A stretch of DNA of 64,000 nucleotides. Source: Myrica gale (lineage: Eukaryota; Streptophyta; Magnoliopsida; Fagales; Myricaceae). The position numbers were made by a program, and so were the translations under genes. The notes under the pieces are model-generated. The model did not search any database. It saw nothing but the letters and a program-made list of their open reading frames with translations, and had not been told where the DNA came from. The stretch covers positions 24,932,874-24,996,873 of the forward strand of contig OZ005607.1 in the NCBI GenBank assembly GCA_963930655.1. Reading direction: 5' to 3'. Shown piece by piece: positions 22,108-33,200 of the stretch. Position 1 is the first letter of the stretch. The number at the start of each line of letters is the position of its first letter.

Positions 22108-24303
22108 CTAAGCCACAATCTGATCAAGTTGCAACTGCTCGAGCCATGCTCCCAAAACAGCCTGATCACTGGATTCACTCTGGGGCTTAGAATCGGAACC
22201 CCTAACCGACAGTGGCCCACGAGAGACTGGAGCAGCTGTTTTTTCTTTGATATCAGATGGTGATTCTTTCGCCAGCGACTGCACCCACGAAACATCAGGC
22301 CCCTCTCCATTACGTCCAATTGAACATGATTTACGTAACCCCGCCAATTCATCTCCTTGTACTGACCAATCCACTTTCCCATTGTGGGACTCCCATTTTG
22401 ACCAAGAATGCATGGGGGACCCAACAACACTGTTAGATCCAAGATCACATGGGAGGTTGGATCCAAGCTCCCGTGAGCTGAAGCTGCGCAATTGTAGCTG
22501 CTGCTTCTCACGATGAGCAAGTGCAGACATCCGAGAGCCCATTGGGGATATAGGCTCAAGGCTCCGAGGTGACATCATCCCTGATGAGGAAACACCAAAA
22601 GAAGCCTGCAAGAGAGGATGATCAACATTCTTTGAAGAGAACACATTAGTTTTAATTGGAGACAACTCATTTTGCTGCTGCTGGAATTGATTGAGTAGAG
22701 CTGATTTGTGTGAGGGTGAGAAAGCTGGTGAAGCCGCAAGCTGATCAGAAAATCGAGGAGATGAGACCTCAGCAGAGAAAAGGTTCTCAAGATTTGAGGG
22801 AGCTAGGGTTTTCGAACGAATATGTAGATTTGCAGAGTAAGTACCGAGGTGAGGCTGCGAGGGACAGGACAAATCATTACGGAGCAGCTGTTGCTGCATT
22901 TCAAAATCCTGCAACATATTGAACTCCTCAGTGGGGATTTCTCTCGCATTGAGAGAAGATCGCAGGCGACTCATATGCAGATTGCTGCCTGGAAGATGCA
23001 AAGTTGGGATGTTCTGCTGAGGCCAAGCCATGGATGAATGTGAGAGACCATTACCAGAAGGAGACATGGATGGAGAAAATGGAGAAGGTGACATGGCAGA
23101 CCCTGCTGAGGGAGAACAAGGAAACATGTTCAAGGCTGCTGCCATATCCATGACAGTGGCAGCAGAGGCAGCTGATCGAGGGGAAGGCAGTGCAGATCCA
23201 GAAGATACATAAAGCGGCCGCAATTCATCGTGCGTGTGGGCAAAGAAGCAAACCCTCCGTGTACAGGTCGTGCCATCCTTGCAAAGCCGAGTCCTGTATT
23301 GTGCCGGGTGCAGCCAGCACTCAAACACCCCATGAGCATATTCACACAAATCTCCCCGTCTACATGTCCCCTTTCGAAACTCTGGACAGGGCACACAACT
23401 ATAATGGTACTTCCTCGGGTCTCTTCTCCTGGCATTCTCACCCGGATGAACAAAAGGACACTCAGTCCAATCATGGGAATAAGCTCGGGAACAAGGTCGG
23501 ATCTTGAAAGAGAACATCCGGAACTCATCAGAAGCATAAATGCTACTCTTGAGGTCAGGAAAAGATGGGTCAATCGGGTATTCTTTCTTTTCAGGTGCAG
23601 AAGAAATATTGGAGTTAGTTGGCTTACAATTTACTGGAGTCAGTACTGAATTTGGGACAGACAAGGAACCCTTCTCTGGGGATGACGGAAGGGACAGAGA
23701 ACTGGATCTCAGATCACCAGTTAAAACCTGCAGATCCTGCTGACGAGCAGAAAAATCATTTCTTAAAATCTCTTCGAGAGCTGCCTTCAAATTGGGGAGA
23801 TGAGGAGGAGAAACAATAACATCAAACGGGCAACGGCCATATGCATCAGTGGCATTAGGCTCAGCACCAGCAAGTAAAAGCAACTTAACAACGTCCACCG
23901 CACCAACAGATCCACCAGAAGCAGCACAGTGAAGTGCAGTGCTCTTGTCCGGACCACAGGAGAGATTTACATCGGCCTCGGAGAGCGAAAGAATCAGTTT
24001 CAGGACATCCGTACTGGCATATTTAGCAGCGACCATTAATGGGGTTCTATGCTCAAGACCCATCCTTTTCAAAAGCCGCTGACGACCATACCATAGTCCA
24101 ATCTCACTGATTGCACAAGTACTAGAGATAGCTTTCTTGAAGCCCTCTACGTCATTATCGGCTGCAAGCTCAAGTAAAATCGAGAAAGAACGCTCAGATT
24201 CACCTGTACCAGTAGGATTATTCATAGCTTCGGTAAAAGATTTGCTTCCTGGGGAGGATGATGGAGCCTGTTGGAGATTTAAATGCTCCGGGCCAGCACA
24301 CAT
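22108..24303 (-). CDS. CCCH tandem zinc finger protein with ankyrin repeats (OXS2/C3H30-C3H56 type)
   Basis: An intronless 731-aa ORF. Ankyrin repeats span about 82-168 ([32 protein letters not shown]). The plant RR-TZF region follows: an Arg-rich segment ([20 protein letters not shown], 269-288), then finger 1 C306-x7-C314-x5-C320-x3-H324, 16 residues, and finger 2 C341-x5-C347-x4-C352-x3-H356, with all ligands present. The C-terminal half is Ser/Pro/Gln-rich, including [17 protein letters not shown], which is typical of the family, and ends in a Leu-rich [11 protein letters not shown]. Relatives (Arabidopsis At2g41900 OXS2, At5g12850) shuttle between cytoplasm and nucleus and act in oxidative, salt and hormone stress by binding RNA or DNA. 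The function is by homology. The ATG at 24303 matches the family N-terminus (MC.G...LN). The spliced leader with upstream ORFs is described separately. Confidence 0.95.
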   Translation of the reverse strand: MCAGPEHLNLQQAPSSSPGSKSFTEAMNNPTGTGESERSFSILLELAADNDVEGFKKAISSTCAISEIGLWYGRQRLLKRMGLEHRTPLMVAAKYASTDVLKLILSLSEADVNLSCGPDKSTALHCAASGGSVGAVDVVKLLLLAGAEPNATDAYGRCPFDVIVSPPHLPNLKAALEEILRNDFSARQQDLQVLTGDLRSSSLSLPSSPEKGSLSVPNSVLTPVNCKPTNSNISSAPEKKEYPIDPSFPDLKSSIYASDEFRMFSFKIRPCSRAYSHDWTECPFVHPGENARRRDPRKYHYSCVPCPEFRKGTCRRGDLCEYAHGVFECWLHPAQYRTRLCKDGTTCTRRVCFFAHTHDELRPLYVSSGSALPSPRSAASAATVMDMAAALNMFPCSPSAGSAMSPSPFSPSMSPSGNGLSHSSMAWPQQNIPTLHLPGSNLHMSRLRSSLNAREIPTEEFNMLQDFEMQQQLLRNDLSCPSQPHLGTYSANLHIRSKTLAPSNLENLFSAEVSSPRFSDQLAASPAFSPSHKSALLNQFQQQQNELSPIKTNVFSSKNVDHPLLQASFGVSSSGMMSPRSLEPISPMGSRMSALAHREKQQLQLRSFSSRELGSNLPCDLGSNSVVGSPMHSWSKWESHNGKVDWSVQGDELAGLRKSCSIGRNGEGPDVSWVQSLAKESPSDIKEKTAAPVSRGPLSVRGSDSKPQSESSDQAVLGAWLEQLQLDQIVA

Positions 24304-25545
24304 GCTTTAATTAATGGCCAAAAATATCTGAAAGACACCCAATCTACAGAGAATCAATTACTAATTTACTAGAATAAACGCATATGAAACAATATAGAAT
24401 CATATACTAATTCACAATTCCTTGGCATCAATCCTTCCCAAAAGAGCAAACAAAAGATAAAATTAAACTAAAAGATACCCACTTTAAATGATGAACTGTG
24501 TAGCCCAAACCGGGTATAGAAAATTAATGATAAGCAAAGAACAACCCAACAACATTTGAAGGGACGTGAACAGAAAGACTTACGAAAAGCTACGAGGCGA
24601 TGAGGACTTAGTGAGTACGAGACAAAGGGTACAGGAAGACTCGGGCATAAGACGGTATATATGCTTTTTATAAGATAAAAAGGCGCAGACAACAAAAATG
24701 GTAAATAAAGATTATAAGATTATCCCAAAATCTTGATGCGCTAACATGGAAAGTACCAGACAACCCGGATTCGGACCCCGAACACCCATATCTTCCGGAT
24801 CGAACCTTGACGTAAACTCTCACAGCGGTTTTGGATTTCATCCAAAAGAAAACAGAAAGAACATTATTGAAACCAACGGATAAATGTAAAGTATATGTGA
24901 ATTGAACTCTTTTTTCAAACCCTATGAGGAGCATTAAAGTTTTTGAAGGCAATAAAGCTCCATTTGGTCAACGAGAAAACATTGGAAAGGAAAGAGAAAC
25001 AAGAGAAAAATTTATTTTGGACAGCATGACTTATACCCTTTAGTCGTTGGTCAAGTAGTCAAACAATGAAAACCACAAAATTCAAAACTTTTCAAATTTC
25101 TTCTCCTGTTCCCACGCTTTCTCGGCAACCAAACGACAAACAATAATATAAGACGATCAACTCGTTCCCACCAAAAACATAAACACGCAAGAGAAAAGCA
25201 TAAACAACCAACAAGTAGCATAATACTAAAATGCGTAGCATAACAATGCAGAAATTGATGGAAAAACGAAGAGACCCCTTACAGATTTGAAGACTGAGTT
25301 TTGAGTGAGCTCAAAAGCGCCATCAGAAGCCCTAACCGACTGAACAGAACTCTGGTGCACAGACATTCGTTCATCGACCTTCGAAGAAGAAACGGAGAGC
25401 AAAGGCAAAGGCTGACAACAACGCCATAAAAAATGGGCGAGAAGGAGACGAAGCAGAAGAAGAGAAAGATCCTGGCGAAGAGGAAAGGAGCTCGATCGCC
25501 ATGGCCGCTGAAGCAGGTATAGAGAGAGAGAGAGAGAGAATTCAA
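24304..25545 (-). promoter_or_regulatory. Spliced 5' leader of the CCCH gene with upstream ORFs
   Basis: An acceptor (GTGTCTTTCAG, exon resuming at 24327) and a donor (AATCT/GTAAGGGG, exon ending 25283) define a likely 955-nt leader intron. The upstream exon holds three upstream ATGs. One at 25427 encodes an 18-residue peptide (MALLSAFAFALRFFFEGR). Its stop overlaps the next ATG at 25374, which after splicing runs out of frame past the main start. One at 25366 encodes 34 residues (MSVHQSSVQSVRASDG...) across the splice and stops at 24307-24309, three bases before the main ATG. The transcription start is not known, so which ATGs are in the mRNA is inference. Confidence 0.55.
25521..25539. repeat. 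(AG)n microsatellite
   Basis: An uninterrupted AG run in the promoter/leader of the CCCH gene. On the transcribed strand it is CT, a common plant core-promoter pyrimidine patch. Confidence 0.9.
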
Positions 25546-26294
25546 AATTACTGCGAAATGAAATGCGAAGTTAAACGGGAGTGAATTTGAGTTGAATTTA
25601 TGGGAACAATGCCAGAGAGAGAAAGAGGATGGAGATGTGAAAGAGTGTTGGAGCTTGGCGTGAAACTTGTGGGGTGGTGGGGGTGTGGCGAGGGGAAACC
25701 GGCTGAGGGGGTGGGGATGCGGAGTGGATTAGGTGAGGGGAAGTCGGGGTTTGGTGACCGGATGAAGCGGTGGACCATGTGGGGTCTGGTCCGTTGAGTC
25801 GGAGCCCTTTTTGGTTGATGGTGCGGTGGAGAGCGGGACCTCGGTTCAGGCAGGGGGTCAAAGTGGGTTACGGGTTGGAGTCAAATCCAGTTCAAAATAT
25901 AATAAAAAATGGAATTATTAAACCAGGAAAAAAAAGGTAAAGAATAGAGCCTCTTGCATGTCACTGATTTTAAATTCAAACAATACCGTCAATTTTGTAA
26001 ATTCACAAAAAAAAAAATATAAATTAAATATATCTATTTGAGAACGGTTGTTTTTAGTTCACAAAATTCATTTCTGGGATAGATTCAACTTATATCAATT
26101 TTTAATATTACCAACCAATAATAATTAGTCAATTATGTTTCAATTTTAGGTTAGCCTATCTCTTGTAATAGCTAAATTTATGTGAATTAATTTTCTTTCT
26201 GAATAAAATCTCTAAGAATGCTAAAAATATTCTACAAGTTATATCTCAAATATAATTTTTTAAATAGTTTATATTTAAAGCATTAGCATTTATC

Positions 26295-26690
26295 TTTTTT
26301 TTTAATGAAGGACGGCGGAACGTCCGAAATTTATTAAAATGTCCTTACGTGTGGCGGAGGAAAATCGTGGTAACAAAAAACTTGACTGACTACAATGAAC
26401 AACCAAAAGTCAAGCTAAAACCTACTAAGACCGGGCCAAAAACACAACAAAAAAAACCCCACAAAACAACAACTAAAAGAAAAGCTAGGAAATTCTCAAA
26501 TAAGGCATACTGAGTTTATCAGTTCAAAGTAAACCACGTAATCTCAAAGGGACATCCGCCATGTGAATCCAAGATTCTGAAATTCCTTGTGCACCAAGAT
26601 TAACTAAATAATCAGCAGGAGCATTCCCCTCTCTAAAAACGTGAGTCACGGCATAATCAAAGTTAATAATCCTTTTTATTAATCAGTTAA
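26295..26690 (-). mobile_element. LINE 3' end (C-terminus of RNase H-like domain plus 3' UTR)
   Basis: Minus-strand translation reads FDYAVTHVFREGNAPADYLV, NLGAQGISESWIH and MADVPLRLRGLL before a stop. This is the end of the RNase H-like domain of plant L1-type LINEs (consensus H..REGN..AD.LA..G). A roughly 200-bp 3' untranslated part follows, with a hairpin (GGACG at plus 26310-26314 pairing with CGTCC at 26321-26325) just before TTCATT and nine A (plus 26295-26303). It is a severely 5'-truncated copy. The upstream limit near 26690 is approximate because the frame hits a stop there. No target duplication was identified. Confidence 0.75.
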
Positions 26691-27793
26691 CTCGATTAAT
26701 ATAACTAATCATAATCTGGAAAAAAAATCTCCTTAGTTTGCGATGAAAAATAATTACTTATTAGATTTTAGAAATCTGGAGAATACTTTAAAAAATTATG
26801 GAATCCATATTCCCGTCTTCTTTGTTTTGGGATGGCAGAATTAAATTTTTTATCCAAAATTTTACTCTTATTCTGCCTCATAATTAAACTTTTTCCTTGC
26901 CATAATGGTTTACTTCTTCCTAATAGTATCAATATATAACCTAAAAAAAAGTTAGCTAATCCAACAAATGTTGCTTTCAGAATGAATAGATAATTGTCTT
27001 GTATACGTGAGTGGTTGTCCATTTGGTTCGGGAATTTGAAAATGGACACCAAAGAGTATATGTGAGGATTGTAGATTTGTGGATTGAACCATTACCTTTA
27101 AAATCGATTGCACTCTTGTGGAGCTGTAATGACCTTTCTATGAGTAGTTATTATAACTCAATTTAGACATTTTGCAGCGAGTGAGGATTCTTATGGTCGC
27201 GTTTAATCTTTAGAATTTTTTTTTTAAAAAGAAGCATGGACAAAAAGATATCACCTAAGAATATTTTAAACCTTATAAATCTAAAATTTATTTTTTTAAA
27301 AAAATCAATTTGTCCTCTTAAACTTACCAAAGTAATTTCAAACATACATTCAATTACCACATTTGACACATTAAGCTCCATAATTTTAAAATTAATAAAT
27401 TTGCTTCATAAAATAAAATTTATTAACCAAAATTGCATCACATGGCTCATTTTATAATACATATGATACGTTATTAACGGTTGAAATTTTTTTAAGAGAC
27501 CAAATTGATTAAAATTGACAGTTTTATGACTTTAATGCCACAAACTTAATTGCTGGATTCATGTTTCATGTTACTTTTGTTAATTTGAGGGTGAAAGTTA
27601 CATTTCCCCTATTAAAAATTGTAATACCAGACCAATTGCATTCATTAATAGCTTTTTCTTTTCTATTGGACGGTCGTCTTCATCCTGCCTGCACTTTCGT
27701 GTCATGGCTGAGTCATGCATGAAAGCTTGGTCTAATCGAGTGGTGCGATGGATGTTGCCGTGTGTGTCTGGCCATGAGTTCAAGTTATCATAA

Positions 27794-27947
27794 CTCTGTT
27801 TGCGTAATAAAATATCCATTTTTCTCACTTTTTCAATAATTTTCATACAATTTTTTCACTTTTTCACACCCTCTCTCGTCACTTTTTCATCAACTCCAAT
27901 GCCTAAAATTTTAGCGACCCTAAAATTTTACTTCTCAAACACAATCC
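27794..27947. mobile_element. Probable MITE of the TGTGTTTG group
   Basis: Starts CTCTGTTTGCGTAATAAAAT and ends CTCAAACACAATCC, imperfect inverted ends similar to those of 61958-62107, with CCTAAAATTTTA subterminal words and TTTTTCACTTTTTCA interior tracts. Confidence 0.45.
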
Positions 27948-29177
27948 TAGTCGTGGTTCGTGCTGGTTGGGCTCACAGTTTGTATGGAAGATTAACTTCA
28001 GGTTTTTGAAGTCTTCAAATGCTGAAAACTGAATTACTAAATTCATGGTATTAAGTCTGTGACGTGTTAAAATTCACTAATGTACTGCTCAAAATAAAAT
28101 CTAACCATCAAAATTATGTCAAAATCCCGACACACCAAGAGTATACTTAAGTCTATTTATTAATTCGGTTATAGGATCATTTTGCCCTCTCTAATTTATT
28201 TTTCTTTTTAATTAAATTATTTTATTTCGTACTTAAAGAATATCAATAACTTTTGTCCAAACAGGGGAGAAGGAAGCTCTTTAATTAAACTTCTCTGGTG
28301 TGATCCCATCCTAGACCAAAGAGATTCTTGAATTTCAGCCAAATTAATAATAATGGACGTAACTTTGAATCTAGCCCATTTACAATATGATATTTTTATT
28401 GGACCCCTCCTCGTGACTTATAACTTATTTTCATTGCCTGCCATGGAATTGGCCAGATTCGAGATTCTTAAGAAATATTGTGTTTCATATTATACTATCT
28501 CATATTTTATTATTTAAAGGATAAATATTTGCTTGAATATAGACTATTTAATTTGTAATAAATTAAATAATTATTGTGTATAATTTAGAAATTATTTTTT
28601 CACAATTTATGAGAGTTTGCGAGAAGCTACTAATATTGTTTAACTCCGGTTATTATTTATTTTTTCTATGACAAGTTCACCTCGCCTAGACATATAGCTA
28701 TTTTACTCATAAATGAAGAACGATTATTTAACATTGAGAAGCCACCGAATTGATAAATTTAAATCTTTGATGTTATGACTTTAAAAACGAGTATCGTGAC
28801 GAGAGAAATCCATAAATCGGTTTCGTACTACGCTTGGGACAAAACCTTAAAATAGGTAGGAAGCGCATTACGACACATAGAGTACAAGGTAAAATTCTCG
28901 GTTAAACATTTGCCGGCAAAACATGTGCACCTAAGTAAAGACACCTAATTAAGATTCAAATTCAAGACGTCTGAGTTTACGACTTGTCTTAAGGATCGTC
29001 CCTTATCACTAAATTAGACTCCCACATACTAATGAATACCGAACAAATAATAAAAAATGCAAGAGTACAATGAAAGTTTTGACCAAAAACCATGATTTTG
29101 CGCAATAATATATCTTAAACATAAAATTATTTGTAAGTGGAATAAAAGGGCAAAATCCTATCTTATGCTACCAATTT

Positions 29178-29375
29178 CATTGTGTTTGTTATTAAAATTT
29201 TGGAGAGGTTAAAATTTTAGGGTATTGGATTTAGTGAAAAAGTGAAGAGAGATGTAATTTTTAATATTTATTATAGTGAAAAGTAATAATGTGATGGAGA
29301 GAAAGAGATTATGTTATAATTTTTTATTGTGTTAAAATTTTAAGAGGGGTAAATTTTTTGTTAACAAACATAACC
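29178..29375. mobile_element. MITE of the TGTGTTTG group, about 195 bp
   Basis: Left end TGTGTTTGTTATTAAAATTTT and right end (reverse complement) TATGTTTGTTAACAAAAAATTT form terminal inverted repeats. The interior (AAAATTTTAG, GTGAAAAAGTGAAGAGAGA, GAGAGAAAGAGA) is the reverse complement type of 15180-15379. It has no coding capacity. Confidence 0.6.
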
Positions 29376-29507
29376 TTTAAATAGAATAGACAATAAGCGG
29401 TGGAAGGATTAGTGGATTAGCTTTTTGGAAGGATGGATTAATCACCAAGCTAAACTATTTCAGAGTATTTGTATTTTTTCTAAATTGATGACTTTGATTA
29501 CCAAATG

Positions 29508-30094
29508 AAATACATCACTGGGGAAAGTCTCTCTAGGATTCTAGAGAGAGAGGTTCTGCCTTCTCTCTATAATTTTTACCTTTGTGGCTGCCTGACTCTC
29601 CCATCTTGCTTTCTTCTCCGGCGGTGAGCTCCTCCCGTCCCCCTCTATTCCTCTACTCTTGTCCTATGTGTCCTGATCTCTCAATAAATCCTCATTTTCG
29701 GCCACTTTTAGGGATTTTTTCCGGCGAATTTGGTAGCTAGATCTACACTATTCTGGAGGTTTTTAAAGACCACAACCGGCGGGGACGCCATCTACATTGA
29801 CTGGAGAGACTTTCTACACCGGCCAACTGGCGAACGCCTCCAACTGCTGTTCGTGCCACCATATTTCGTCTTTGCTTTTCATTTTCTGCTAATCATATTA
29901 GTTTGTTGTCTGATAAAGTTTTTCTGCCCCTTGTGGATCTTTGTATGACCTTTTGGTCACCCTGCTCGTTGGCCCGCCGACTCTTCGGATTGTCTAGTTC
30001 GCCCTTTAGAGCGTGTTCTTGAGGTTTTTCAACCTCCTTGATTTTATTAATGAAAGGTGCTGCTATTATGATTAAAAAAAATAAAATACATCAC
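29508..30094 (+). mobile_element. Poly(A) retroposon with 11-bp target-site duplication, about 565 bp
   Basis: An exact direct repeat AAATACATCAC flanks the element at 29508-29518 and 30084-30094. The body (29519-30083) starts GGGGAAAGTCTCTCTAGG with TAGAGAGAGAGG, resembling plant LINE 5' leaders, continues as GC-rich sequence without a recognisable domain, and ends with a perfect hairpin GAGGTT-TTTC-AACCTC (30021-30036), CTTGATTTTATTAATGAAAGG and an oligo(A)-rich tail. The target duplication and A tail show insertion by target-primed reverse transcription. It looks like a LINE reduced to its two ends, or a long SINE-like non-autonomous element. The 72-codon frame at 29730-29948 is probably fortuitous. 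It sits about 180 bp upstream of the ARMC8 start codon. Confidence 0.8.
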
Positions 30095-30270
30095 AACCAT
30101 ACATATACGTATGTATACTATCTACCAAATACATAAATTCTCTACAAATTTTATATAATCCCTTTGTTGGGCCAAAAAGTTTGAAAAAACTCGGAAGTCC
30201 ATCTCTGTCCATCTTAACGCTCCCTCCACCTTTCTTCTGCGGTTCTGCTCCCCCTTGTGGGCCTCGCACC

Positions 30271-33200
30271 ATGCCCACCTCAGCCTCAGCTTCATCCTCG
30301 TCCAGCCACCACCGGAACTCGTCGGACCTGTTGGTCCGGCTGAGCTCCACGGACCCCGAAGTCAAGCTGAGGGCGCTCAGGGAGGTCAAGAACCAGATCA
30401 TCGGCAACCGCACCAAGAAGCTCTACTTTCTCAAGCTCGGTGCCGTCCCTGTTGTCTCCGCCGCCCTAGATAGCTCCCAAGCTGAGCTCCTTGTCCAGTC
30501 AGCTGCCGCCCTCGGCAGCTTCGCCTGCGGCTTCGATGCTGGTGTCCGAGCCGTCCTCGACGCCGGCGCCTTCCCCAATCTCATCGCCCTCCTCTCCCAT
30601 CCCGATGAGAAGGTAATTTCCAATGGATTGAATTGAAATAATTGTTTGGTTCTCCAGAAACCAATGAAAAGAAAAAAATGCATGAAAGTAAATCGTTCGA
30701 GCGTTAATATTTTGGCTTAATTCATACGACAAGGGACAATTGTATGGTTTTTAGTTCGCTTCAGGTTTGATTCGGTGGATAATATCTTATAATTTCTTAT
30801 TAAGGGCACCTGATTGGTTGCTGATGGAATGTGGTGCTATACTAGCCGATTTCACATCTCCGCTTTTTAAGAATGCCTGTCTAAAACAAACTGAAGGAGT
30901 TGTACTGGGCTTTTAGTGAAGTAGTTGTTTATATTTTCTAAGCCTAGTGTGATAACACAGTGAGGCTTCCCTTTCATTTGCCATCACTGTGAAAGTGGTT
31001 TTATACCTCGTGAATTGTGGGAGATATGCGTAGTTGTAGAAGGCTTCGCTTCAGGTTTGGTGAGTGACTTCCACCAATCTGTTCCTTCCTCTGATCTCAA
31101 TTGATGGTTTTAAGGATGCGTTGTTCGGTTGCATTCATGTAGTGTACTTTCATTGGGACCTAGTTTTAGTATGGAATTAATATAAGATTTGGGGTTGGGT
31201 ATGATTGATGGCTTGTTTGATGGCAAGCACACAATTGGCAAAATAAATTGCTTCTCTCGGAGACTGTGCCTGGATGGCAAGCTCGTATGCTCGTATGCTC
31301 ATATCATGTATACTTTTATTGGGGTTCACTACTCCATTTGTGTTTGATCTTGGATTTTGTTTTCCCTAGTTTTTCTGTCTTTGATACGGTGCTCTTGGAT
31401 GATTATTCTTAACTTATAAAACAACAAGAAAAAAGATGTTGATCCTGTGCAGGGAACGTTACATGGACTTAATTTTGTGTACTGTGTGTAGGCGTGTGGA
31501 ATTCTAACTGAGTGTCGCTGGCATTCCATACAAAATTCGTTTAAGTACAGACTCCCCCGGTATATCTACCTCTTTGTTGCAAAATAAGCATCCTTACCAT
31601 GAATATTGTATGTGAAATGGATACTCCATGGACTAGAGTGCCTGCATAACATCATGTCTTGGTTGTTGTTATCTAAAAGTTGGCCGATTTTGCACCTTTG
31701 AAAGTTGAAGTCGTTCTGTGTTATTTATCTATGCCTGATTCACTGTATTGAGAAGGTATTTCACACAGTTCAGCCCTTCAACCTGATCCAATATCCTGTA
31801 TTTCCTGTCTGCATTGACAGTTGGTCTTAGCTCTCATGAATTCTACATTTACCAGTGATGGCAAACATTGACCTTTTCCATTTTTTTAAAGCAGCTGCTC
31901 AAATTCAGCCCTCTCCCTTTGATCAATTACTTGTTTATGCTTTTGAGGGGAGGAGATGGTTAGAAATGAACAGAAATTGTTGTCTTTCCTATCTTTGCAA
32001 AATCTTCATATTTTGCTTTGTTGAACAGTTCATCTACTCTCTCTTTTATTAGTTTATTCTATTGCATAATAGAACTTAATTCGTACTCTTGCTACTCATG
32101 CCTTGACTATGTACACAATTAGGCATCATTTTTGATGTGTCATGTATTTTCTGATGGCTTCGCTTTGTCCCCAGGTGGTGGATGCTGGTGCACGTTCCCT
32201 TAGAATGATTTATCAATCAAAACTAGCTCCAAAGTATGATTTCCTCCAGGAGAAAAATATGGATTTTATTCTGTCTTTATTGAATAGTGAGAATGAAACA
32301 GTCACGGGACTTGGTGCAAGTATCATCATACATTCATGTGAGACAGTTGCAGAGCAAAAGGCATTATGTCATGCTGGGGTTTTGAAGAAGCTTATTAACC
32401 TTCTTGAAGGTACCTTAAGTCAGAAGGATGCTAGTTTAGATTCTTTAGCTGCAATTATGAAGAATAATGCAGAAGTGGCTTCCAAGTTTGTCGCTGAAAG
32501 TGGAAGAGCTTTGAGCTCTTTAATTGACTTAACTAAAGATAGGTATCCTCGGACAAGGTTACTGGCCTGCATGTGCCTAATAGCAGTAAGAAACACGTCT
32601 CCTTGCTATCTGCAAGATACAGGTATTACAACAGAGTTGGTATACCTTTTACTTGAGCTTCTTGATGATCCCGGTCAAGTTGGAGAGGAAGCATCCTTTG
32701 TATTCTCAAGTTTAATTTCAGAAAAGGAGGATCTACAGAAACTAGCTTTTGAGGCAAATGCTATCGATAAACTTTATGACCACTTGCAAAAAGATTCATT
32801 ATGTCCCAGGCGTTTCCAAGGGGAGTTGTTGGCATTAGCTGAATTATGCTCGAAATTGGAGGCCTGCAGGTCTAGGTTCCTATCTCTAAAGGTCTGTTGG
32901 TAATAAAGGATACACAAATTTGCACATTTAATTGTTGATTATTTGGCATTGATATTTATATTATCTGTTCATGATCTGTATCCTCCTTATCCTCAATCAT
33001 GCACATCTCAATCATGCTGTGCACTCATATCTTGGTTAGTCACTGCAACATGGGACTGGAGTCTGGCTTCCTCATTGTGGTATACCTTTTTTGGTTTTCC
33101 ACGGAGGGCAATACACCCACCCACCCACATTCATACATAAATACATATTGATATATCTATGTATGTTACATTGGCGCTGATAATTAAGGTAAATAAATAA

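Larger units (their letters stand above)
25546..30270. other. Intergenic region between CCCH and ARMC8 genes
   Basis: The first few hundred bases, to about 25860, are GC-rich (GGGGTGGTGGGGGTGTGG) and form the upstream region of the CCCH gene. The rest is AT-rich with a LINE 3' end, two MITEs and a poly(A) retroposon listed separately. Open frames at 26768-27052, 27163-27457 and 27598-27846 have no recognised domain. Confidence 0.55.
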
